DNA of 27,795 nucleotides, from NCBI GenBank assembly GCA_964420455.1, contig CAYQTO010000027.1:1-27795 (forward strand), given 5' to 3'. The position numbers and the translations under genes were made by a program. This stretch comes from CAYQTO01 sp964420455 (lineage in GTDB: Bacteria; Sumerlaeota; Sumerlaeia; SLMS01). This document shows, in pieces, positions 22,289-27,795 of the stretch. The notes under the pieces are model-generated. The model was not told where the DNA came from and did not search any database. It saw nothing but the letters and a program-made list of their open reading frames with translations. Position 1 is the first letter of the stretch. Each line of letters opens with the position of its first letter.

Positions 22289-23890
22289 ATGGAAGCTCAA
22301 GACCGGGTGTTGATCTTCGACACGACGCTGCGTGACGGTGAGCAGTCCCCAGGCTGCAGCATGACGGCCAAGGAGAAGCTCGAGGTCGGCCGTCAGCTCG
22401 CGCGGCTCGGCGTCGACGTGATCGAGGCGGGCTTCCCGATCAGTTCCGTCGGCGATTTCGAAAGCGTGAAGGGCATTGCGGAGGAAGTCGGCAACATGGT
22501 GGTAGGCGGCATGGAGCCGCCGGTGATCGCGGGGCTGGCGCGTTCGCGAGAGGTCGACATCCGCCGTGCCGGCGAGGCCGTCTCCCCCGCCAAACGCCCC
22601 CGCATCCATACCTTCATCGCCACCTCGCCGATTCATCGCGAGCAGAAGCTCCGCATGTCCCGTGACCAGGTGCGCGAGGCGGCCGTCGACGCGGTCAAGC
22701 TCGCCCGTTCCCTCGTTGAGGACGTCGAGTTCTCCCTCGAAGATGCCGGCCGCACCGAGTACGACTTCATGGTCGAGGTTGTCGCCGCCGTCATCGAGGC
22801 AGGCGCCACCACCATCAACATCCCCGACACGGTGGGGTACTGCGTGCCGGAGCAATACGCCGACCGCATCGCCCACATCTTTGCCAAGGTCCCCGCGGCG
22901 AAGGACGTCGTCATCAGCGTCCATTGCCACAACGATCTGGGGATGGCGGTGGCGAACTCGCTGGCGGCGGTGCACGTAGGCGCGCGCCAGGTCGAGTGCA
23001 CGGTGAACGGCATTGGCGAGCGGGCGGGCAACACCTCGCTCGAGGAGGTCGTCATGGGACTTAGGACCCGCCACGACTTCTATCGCATCGGCACGCGCAT
23101 CCGCACCGAGGAGATTTATCCCACGTCGCGCCTGGTCACCCAGGTGACCGGGTCGCGGGTGCAGGCGAACAAGGCGATCGTGGGGGCGAACGCCTTCGCC
23201 CACGAGGCCGGCATCCACCAGGACGGCATGCTCAAGTCGAAGGAAACCTACGAGATCATGACGCCGGAGTCAGTCGGGTGGCGTGGCGAGGGGATGGTGA
23301 TGGGCAAGCACTCGGGCCGCCACGCCTTCGTGACCCGCCTGCGCGAGATTGGCTTCTCCCTCGAGGGGGAGGCACTCGAGCGCGCCTTTACCCGATTCAA
23401 GGAAATCGCCGACAAGAAGAAGGACCTGTTCGACGACGACCTGATCGCGATCGCCGAGGAGGTGCTCTTCCGCGAGCCCTCCGACGCCTGGGAGCTCCTT
23501 TCCATGCAGGCAACCACCGGCAGCGAGATCATCCCCATGGCCACGGTGCGCCTGGTTTACAAGGAGCAGGAACATGTGGACGCGGCGATGGGCGACGGCC
23601 CGGTGGACGCCGTGTTCCGCGCCATTGATCGCCTCACCGGCAGCCCGCTCAATGTCCACGAGTACAACCTGGAGGCGGTGACGGAAGGGCAGGACGCGCT
23701 CGGCCGCGTGACCCTGACGGTCAGCCGCGAGGAAAACGAATCCATCCGCGTGAAGGGCCGCGCGGTCTCCACGGACATCGTGCTCGCGTCGGCGAAGGCC
23801 TACGTCAACGCGCTGAATGCGCTGGACCGGCTCGAGAAAATGCGCGCCGCGGATCCCACCGTCGGCGCCCCCATCGACGGCACGCCGTGA
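22289..23890 (+). CDS. leuA: 2-isopropylmalate synthase
   Basis: Catalyses the first committed step of leucine biosynthesis: acetyl-CoA plus 2-ketoisovalerate to 2-isopropylmalate. At 533 aa it has the usual bacterial LeuA type 1 length. The DRE-TIM metallolyase barrel begins with DTTLRDGEQ (11-19), and the metal-binding HCHND (212-216) and GIGERAGN (241-248) follow. HEAGIHQDGMLK lies near 305 in the linker subdomain. The C-terminal leucine-binding regulatory domain (about 400-510) contains MATVRLVYKEQE and GRAVSTDIVLASAKAYVNALN, so allosteric feedback by leucine is expected as well as T-box control. GGAGG lies 11 nt before ATG 22289. No other leu gene follows; the next gene is convergent. 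Confidence 0.97.
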   Translation: MEAQDRVLIFDTTLRDGEQSPGCSMTAKEKLEVGRQLARLGVDVIEAGFPISSVGDFESVKGIAEEVGNMVVGGMEPPVIAGLARSREVDIRRAGEAVSPAKRPRIHTFIATSPIHREQKLRMSRDQVREAAVDAVKLARSLVEDVEFSLEDAGRTEYDFMVEVVAAVIEAGATTINIPDTVGYCVPEQYADRIAHIFAKVPAAKDVVISVHCHNDLGMAVANSLAAVHVGARQVECTVNGIGERAGNTSLEEVVMGLRTRHDFYRIGTRIRTEEIYPTSRLVTQVTGSRVQANKAIVGANAFAHEAGIHQDGMLKSKETYEIMTPESVGWRGEGMVMGKHSGRHAFVTRLREIGFSLEGEALERAFTRFKEIADKKKDLFDDDLIAIAEEVLFREPSDAWELLSMQATTGSEIIPMATVRLVYKEQEHVDAAMGDGPVDAVFRAIDRLTGSPLNVHEYNLEAVTEGQDALGRVTLTVSREENESIRVKGRAVSTDIVLASAKAYVNALNALDRLEKMRAADPTVGAPIDGTP

Positions 23891-23921
23891 CCCACCTTTC
23901 GCGCCCGGGCGCCGGCAGGTC

Positions 23922-24737
23922 TCAGCCCTGCTGGCCCCCGGGCTTCATGTCCGTCGACTGAAAGATCTTGTCGGCGCTCGCAGCCACAAAGCCGTCGTAA
24001 AGGCGCCCGTCGGGGCCCGGGTAGCGCTCGGCAAACTCGTAGTAGCACGTCCGGATGGGCTCGCGTCGGCCGCCGGCAAAGGGAACCTCCTGAACGTCCG
24101 CGAGGGTTGACGCCTGGCGAAGGAGCACCTCCGGGCTGCCCTTGATGCGCCCGCCGCCCGTGTTCAGTTCGAACCCCCTTGCCTCGACGAAACCCAGCAG
24201 CGCCTCGAGCGGCTTGAGCTTCTCCAGGTGATTCACCGCGATGGTGAAGTGGTTCGCCCGCAGCCCCAGCGCCGCGACCCAGGCCGCGTACTCGCTTTCC
24301 TCCAGCAGGCGCGTATAGACGCCGAAATCCACCGGCGTCCAGGGCGTCCCGGCCCAAAACACCTCGGGCGTGCCCGTGATGTGCGGATCGACCTGGCGCA
24401 GGAGGCCGTCCACCGCTTCCTGCAACTCGCGGCTGAACTCCTCCGTCTTCAGCTCGCTGAGGAACACGCGCGGATGTCCGTCCGGATGGACGTAGCCCTT
24501 AGCCTCGAGGCGCTTTTCGCGGAACTCGTAGGTGTCGAACACGCGATAGCCGAGCTGGAAAAGGTGCGGCTCGAGAGCCCCGAGGTGGATGGGCCCCCGG
24601 TTGAAGGTCCGGAAGGCCACGTGATCGTTGCGGACGGTCTCGCCCTCGGCCTCGACGAGGGTGCGCAGCCGTCCGGCGGCCGGGGCGATGGCGATGTAGT
24701 CCTCCCACAGGCGGGCGAAAAACGCGTCCGGTGTCAT
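23922..24737 (-). CDS. DUF1338 family Fe(II) dioxygenase, HglS-like (2-oxoadipate dioxygenase/decarboxylase)
   Basis: A 271-aa cytoplasmic protein of the DUF1338 family, whose characterised members (HglS, YdcJ type) convert 2-oxoadipate to 2-hydroxyglutarate in lysine breakdown using ferrous iron. Candidate metal ligands are H39 (RNDHVAFRTF), H163 (LRANHFTIAV) and E234 (CYYEFAERYPG); the order His, His, Glu fits the family. It is shorter than the 440-460-residue proteobacterial enzymes and matches the compact subfamily, whose substrate is less certain. ATG 24737 is preceded by AGGGAG; the longer open frame is antisense to the neighbouring genes. No lysine-catabolic genes are adjacent. It is convergent with leuA. 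Confidence 0.85.
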   Translation of the reverse strand: MTPDAFFARLWEDYIAIAPAAGRLRTLVEAEGETVRNDHVAFRTFNRGPIHLGALEPHLFQLGYRVFDTYEFREKRLEAKGYVHPDGHPRVFLSELKTEEFSRELQEAVDGLLRQVDPHITGTPEVFWAGTPWTPVDFGVYTRLLEESEYAAWVAALGLRANHFTIAVNHLEKLKPLEALLGFVEARGFELNTGGGRIKGSPEVLLRQASTLADVQEVPFAGGRREPIRTCYYEFAERYPGPDGRLYDGFVAASADKIFQSTDMKPGGQQG

Positions 24738-24854
24738 GGCGGCTCCCTTGAACGAGACGGAATGGGCGGTGGCTACGCGGCCCGGGCGTCCAACGCAAGG
24801 GGTGCCTGCGATTTCGGTGTTGCTCTGAGAACGGCCACGCCCACGATCAGCCCC

Positions 24855-25292
24855 ATGAAGCGTCTTGTCCTGCTTACGATTCACCTGATCGCTGGCGCGC
24901 TGCTCCTGGCGGGGTGCGCGCCCCGCGCCGCCGGCCCCGCTCCCGTGGCTGCCCAGCCCACGCCAGCGGCACCCGCTCCCGCGCAGGCCCAATCGTCGCA
25001 ACCCACGCCCCTTACCATCGAGGACCTCAAGGGGCGTCTGGCCGTCCGCGACCTCCGCATCACCAACGACCCCCAGCCGATGGTCCAACTCACCCTCGAG
25101 AACCTCCTCGACGAGGAACAGCTGGAGTTCGAGCTCGCCACCAACTGGGTCGACGAGCGCGACAACGTGGTCGAGCAAAGCAGCTGGCGCCGCGTCGTCC
25201 TTCCCCCCAATGCGCGTCACCAATACCTCGCCGTCACCGAGGGCAAGCGCGTCCATTGGGCGAAGGTGTACATCCGGGAAGTTCTCCGCTGA
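24855..25292 (+). CDS. YcfL-like (DUF1425) small lipoprotein
   Basis: A 145-aa envelope lipoprotein. The signal peptide MKRLVLLTIHLIAGALLLAGC ends at the lipobox LAGC with C21 as the lipidation site (sequence split here by position only). An Ala/Pro/Gln-rich tether follows to about residue 50. The globular part (about 55-145) is beta-rich: AVRDLRITNDPQPMVQLTL, FELATNWVDERDNVVEQSS, WRRVVLPPNARHQY and HWAKVYIREV, a pattern seen in YcfL-type proteins. The function of YcfL is unclear. ATG 24855 lies 4 nt before the permease gene relative to its own stop, so the two genes are likely one transcript. It is divergent from the DUF1338 gene across 117 nt in which no clear operator is visible. Confidence 0.75.
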   Translation: MKRLVLLTIHLIAGALLLAGCAPRAAGPAPVAAQPTPAAPAPAQAQSSQPTPLTIEDLKGRLAVRDLRITNDPQPMVQLTLENLLDEEQLEFELATNWVDERDNVVEQSSWRRVVLPPNARHQYLAVTEGKRVHWAKVYIREVLR

Positions 25293-25296
25293 CGTT

Positions 25297-26322
25297 ATGA
25301 CGTATTTCCTCAGCCGGCTCCCCCTCTCGGCGCTCACGCTGGTTCTCGTCGCGACCCTGTGCTTTGTGCTGACGAAGGTCGCGGGGGAGGAGGCGGCCTT
25401 TGGGGAGAAGGAGCCACCGGCGGAGGTGCGCGCCGCGATCGAAAAGGAGTGGGGCCTCGACCGCCCGCTCCACGAGCAGTACTTCCTCCACATGAGCCGG
25501 CTGCTCGTGTTTGATTCGATGCCGTCGCGGATTCGGCGCGGCGAGACGATCCGCGACGTCCTCGGCAGCCAGCTCCCCACCTCGATCCGCCTGGGCGCGC
25601 GGGCACTGGTCCTCGCGGTTCTTTTCGGAATCCCGGTGGGGGTTGTGGCCGCTGTCTATCACAACAGGCTGCTGGACAACAGCAGCACCGTCCTCGCCCT
25701 GATCGGCGTTTCCGTCCCGAGCTTCATCATCGCCTCCCTCCTGGTCTATCTCCTCACCAGCCAGTGGGAAATCTTCGGGGTGCGGCTCACGCCGATGCAG
25801 GCCATCAACTGGCAGCAGCCGATGGAATCCTTCATGTGGGGAGGCGACAAGTATTACCTGATCCCGCCGAACGTGACCGGAGTGCCGCGGGCCATCCTCG
25901 AGGAACTCTTCCGTTTCCGCCTTTGGATTCCGTCCCTGGCGCTGGCGGCGTTCCCCTTTGCCGCGATCCTGCGCCTCACGCGCAGCGCCATGCTCGACGC
26001 CCTCAGCCAGGACTACGTCCGGACCGCCCGCGCCAAGGGGGTCTCCACCTGGAAGGTGATCGGCATCCACGCCCTTCGCAACGCGCTCACCCCGGTGGTG
26101 ACCTTCATGGGGCCGGTGACCGCCGCCGTCCTCACCGGCTCCCTCGTCGTCGAGAAGATCTTCGCCCTCCCCGGCATCGGCACCTTCTTCATCACCAGCG
26201 TCAACAACCGCGACCTGCCGATCATCATGGGGCTGGTCGTGTTCTACTCGGCCCTGCTCATCGCGATGAACCTGCTGGTCGACGCGTTGTATCCGCTGCT
26301 GAACCCGCGTCTGCGCAAGTAA
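25297..26322 (+). CDS. solitary OppB/DppB-type ABC permease subunit
   Basis: A 341-aa inner-membrane permease of the oligopeptide/dipeptide transporter family. It has an N-terminal helix (about 6-25), a periplasmic segment with WGLDRPLHEQYFLHM, and five further helices. The cytoplasmic EAA loop is intact: DYVRTARAKGVSTWKVIGIH with LRNALTPVVTF following, which docks to the ATPase. The motif VEKIFALPGIGTFF near 290 is typical of the subfamily. Normal transporters also need OppC, OppD/F and a solute-binding protein; none is next to it, as the next gene is a PspA-like protein 132 nt away. The gene starts 4 nt after the YcfL-like lipoprotein stop. A partner set elsewhere on the chromosome is presumed. 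Confidence 0.92.
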   Translation: MTYFLSRLPLSALTLVLVATLCFVLTKVAGEEAAFGEKEPPAEVRAAIEKEWGLDRPLHEQYFLHMSRLLVFDSMPSRIRRGETIRDVLGSQLPTSIRLGARALVLAVLFGIPVGVVAAVYHNRLLDNSSTVLALIGVSVPSFIIASLLVYLLTSQWEIFGVRLTPMQAINWQQPMESFMWGGDKYYLIPPNVTGVPRAILEELFRFRLWIPSLALAAFPFAAILRLTRSAMLDALSQDYVRTARAKGVSTWKVIGIHALRNALTPVVTFMGPVTAAVLTGSLVVEKIFALPGIGTFFITSVNNRDLPIIMGLVVFYSALLIAMNLLVDALYPLLNPRLRK

Positions 26323-26389
26323 TTGCCGGGAAATGAATAGTCCGCGCCGTGGCCGGTAAGACCCCCAAAGGCGCTGCCTGAGTACCCTT

Positions 26390-26403
26390 GACCTTCGAAG
26401 GTC
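26390..26403. promoter_or_regulatory. 14-nt palindrome with promoter-like boxes before the PspA-like gene
   Basis: GACCTTCGAAGGTC is a perfect 7+7 dyad in the 132-nt gap after the permease gene. It overlaps TTGACC (26388-26393), and TACGCT (26410-26415) follows after 16 nt, a fair GC-rich-host promoter match. This would start transcription about 35 nt before ATG 26455 and place an operator on the -35 element. Only consensus matching supports it. Confidence 0.35.
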
Positions 26404-26454
26404 CCCACCTACGCTTTCATCCATCCGTCAGACCTAACGACGAGAGGGGCGCCC

Positions 26455-27228
26455 ATGGGCCTTGTTCGATCCGTCATCCGCTTCATCACGACACTTGGGG
26501 GCCTGCTTTCGAGCAAGGTCGACGAGGGCACCGACGCGCTGACCTCGACCCCCGCCGGGGTGAAAGCCGCCTTTCGCCAAGCCCGCGACAAGTGGACCAG
26601 CCAGTACCACGAAGTCCGCGATGCCGTCAGCCAGCTCATGATGGTCATCGAGCAGAAGCGCGCCGAGGTCGCCAGCCTCGAGAAGGAAAATGAGCAGCTC
26701 GAGGTAAAGAAGCGCGGCGCCGTGGAGAAGTTCAAGAGCACCCGCGAGCAGAAGTACCAGATGCTCTTTGGCGAGTACCACGCACATCTCGCAAAGAACG
26801 AGGCGCGCCTTGGGGAACTCGGCGGAGAGGTCAAGGAGATGGAAGGCCAGATTGAGCGCTACAAGCTCAAGCTGACCGAGATGCAGTCGCAGATCCAGAA
26901 CCTGGATCGCCAGGAAGCGGAAGCAATCGCCGACATCGTCTCCTCGAAGCAGATCGTGGAGCTGAACGACCGGATGGCGAAGCTTGGGACCTCGCTCCAC
27001 GACGAGAACCTGCAGGCGATCGACAAGTCGCGCCAGCGGATGAAGGCCAAGGCGAAGCTTTCCGACGAGCTGGCGGGAACGGACAAGAGCCTGATCGAGC
27101 GGGAAATCCTGGCGGCGGGCATGAGCGGCGAAGCCACCGACGAGTTTGCCAACATGCTCGCCGAGGCGGAACTGAAGGGCCGCGAGCGCGGCGAGGGCGC
27201 CGGACCGGAAATCGAACGAAGCATGTAA
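26455..27228 (+). CDS. PspA/IM30-like coiled-coil protein
   Basis: A 257-aa protein dominated by a long alpha-helical coiled coil (about 45-180, for example VIEQKRAEVASLEKENEQLE). The N-terminus (MGLVRSVIRFITTLGGLLSS) could be an amphipathic membrane-contacting helix, as in PspA and Vipp1. The C-terminal third is helical with acidic ends (AEAELKGRERGEG). Members of this ESCRT-III-like family polymerise on membranes and respond to envelope stress, but canonical PspA is about 220 aa and this one is divergent, so the assignment is to the superfamily only. The intercistronic hairpin and a substrate-binding protein gene follow 71 nt downstream, which suggests they share transcription. No pspB, pspC or pspF is in view. 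Confidence 0.72.
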   Translation: MGLVRSVIRFITTLGGLLSSKVDEGTDALTSTPAGVKAAFRQARDKWTSQYHEVRDAVSQLMMVIEQKRAEVASLEKENEQLEVKKRGAVEKFKSTREQKYQMLFGEYHAHLAKNEARLGELGGEVKEMEGQIERYKLKLTEMQSQIQNLDRQEAEAIADIVSSKQIVELNDRMAKLGTSLHDENLQAIDKSRQRMKAKAKLSDELAGTDKSLIEREILAAGMSGEATDEFANMLAEAELKGRERGEGAGPEIERSM

Positions 27229-27249
27229 TCCGCAAAAGAATAAACCGCT

Positions 27250-27278
27250 GGGGATCGCGTAGGGAAACCCGCATCCCC
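27250..27278 (+). other. intercistronic hairpin between PspA-like and binding-protein genes
   Basis: GGGGAT (27250-27255) pairs with ATCCCC (27273-27278), with inner pairs GC/GC and GGG/CCC around an AAA loop. No T-tract follows. Rather than a full terminator it may be a partial terminator or an mRNA-stability element that sets different expression for the two genes. The ribosome site AAAGG for the next gene follows 8-12 nt later. Confidence 0.45.
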
Positions 27279-27299
27279 CCAAGCGAAAGGAACACCCCC

Positions 27300-27795
27300 A
27301 TGATGTGGAGACGAGTGGTTCAGGGAATGGCGGCGGCGTTGCTGATGGCGCTGCCGGCACTGTCGACGGCGGAACCGGTCAAGGTTGCCTGGTCTGTCTG
27401 GACCGGTTGGATGCCGTTCAAGCTGATGGAAACGGAGGGCTTCCTGGAGAAACGAGCCGCCGAGTACGGCGTCGAGATCGAGCTGGTCGAGTTCAAGGGC
27501 TACATGGACTCGGTCCAGGCGTTCGCAAGCGAGCAGGTCGACGCCTGCGCCATGACCTCGATGGAGGCACTCCAGCCCGCCTCCTCCGGCATCCCCTCGG
27601 TCGCCGTCGTCATTAATGACATCAGCAACGGCGGCGACGGCGTGCTGGTGCGCAATGGCATGACGATCCCGGACCTCGAGGGCAGGCGCATCCTCCTCGA
27701 GCAATTCTCCGTCAGCCACTACCTGCTGACGCGGGCCCTCGACAAGCACGGCCTCAGCGAGGCGGACGTCACCATCGTCAACACGCCGGGCGACG
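27300..27795 (+). CDS. periplasmic ABC substrate-binding protein, NMT1/ThiY-like (3' end outside window)
   Basis: The first 165 residues of a secreted binding protein. MMWRRVVQGMAAALLMALPA and STAEP form a signal peptide with likely cleavage after STA. The mature start EPVKVAWSVWTGWMPFKLME, then GFLEKRAAEYGVEIELVEFKG and VDACAMTSMEALQPA, is characteristic of the NMT1/ThiY/SsuA class that binds small organic ligands such as thiamine precursors, sulfonates or urea-like compounds. The ligand cannot be inferred. GKK-like or NDISNGGDGVLV further on is the domain hinge region. ATG 27300 has AAAGG about 10 nt upstream; a second ATG follows directly. It is cut by the window edge, so downstream permease or ATPase genes may exist. 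The pairing with a PspA-like protein is noteworthy. Confidence 0.88.
   Translation, partial: MMWRRVVQGMAAALLMALPALSTAEPVKVAWSVWTGWMPFKLMETEGFLEKRAAEYGVEIELVEFKGYMDSVQAFASEQVDACAMTSMEALQPASSGIPSVAVVINDISNGGDGVLVRNGMTIPDLEGRRILLEQFSVSHYLLTRALDKHGLSEADVTIVNTPGD

Noticed and set aside
23901..23912. Palindrome GCGCCCGGGCGC between the convergent leuA and DUF1338 genes as a bidirectional terminator
   Set aside because: Arms of only four bases around a four-base loop and no T-run on either side; likely a GC-rich chance palindrome.

Overview
This is a gene-dense bacterial chromosome segment, roughly two-thirds G+C by eye, with short intergenic gaps and many 4-nt start/stop overlaps. No tRNA, rRNA, CRISPR array, insertion sequence, integrase or phage gene is visible, so it reads as chromosome rather than as a mobile island. 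Two lipoproteins with lipoboxes, a secreted SurA/PpiC-type foldase and a type IV pseudopilin point to a diderm host. The pseudopilin (FTLIE start, then a long globular tail), sigma-54-type activators and a GH57 branching enzyme fit a little-cultured phylum such as Sumerlaeota, Hydrogenedentota or a PVC relative. That placement is inference and is not secure.

Layout. The left edge (1-2349, +) holds the 3' part of tyrS, a 1-phosphofructokinase-like PfkB kinase and a 127-aa orphan. A five-gene minus-strand operon (7342 to 2360) reads GH57 alpha-glucan branching enzyme, TPR-sigma-54 activator, peptide deformylase, 80-aa membrane protein, ruvA. A divergent plus-strand gene (7520-9076) encodes a pseudokinase with a transmembrane segment and a pseudopilin-like C-terminus. 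A second minus-strand operon (14513 to 9096) reads degenerate sigma-54-activator-like AAA+ protein, PfkB-family kinase, stand-alone CHC2-type zinc finger, and a CPA1 antiporter fused to TrkA-N-like and PTS IIA domains. An AT-rich dyad separates it from a divergent AmrS-type radical SAM gene, which converges on a pseudopilin gene.

The block 16524-19764 (+) is a four-gene metal-handling cassette: a lipoprotein with a 14-histidine tail, a LolD-like ABC ATPase, an FtsX/MacB-like permease with an acidic insert, and a DUF3299 protein. The gene content recalls the zinc-regulated Zrg system of Vibrio. A minus-strand pair (21884 to 19840) couples a PpiC-type foldase to a PP2C-type phosphatase. Divergent from it, leuA is preceded by a recognisable leucine T-box riboswitch (specifier CTC, T-box sequence, competing 18-bp terminator hairpin).

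The right end holds a DUF1338 dioxygenase (-), then a plus-strand run: YcfL-like lipoprotein, solitary OppB/DppB-like permease, PspA/IM30-like coiled-coil protein, and the start of a periplasmic substrate-binding protein cut by the window edge.

The items most worth a second look are the T-box in this genomic setting, the zrg-like cassette with candidate operators, the two catalytically degenerate signalling proteins (pseudokinase-pseudopilin fusion and an AAA+ protein missing exactly the GAFTGA loop), and the AT-rich dyad at 14543-14568.
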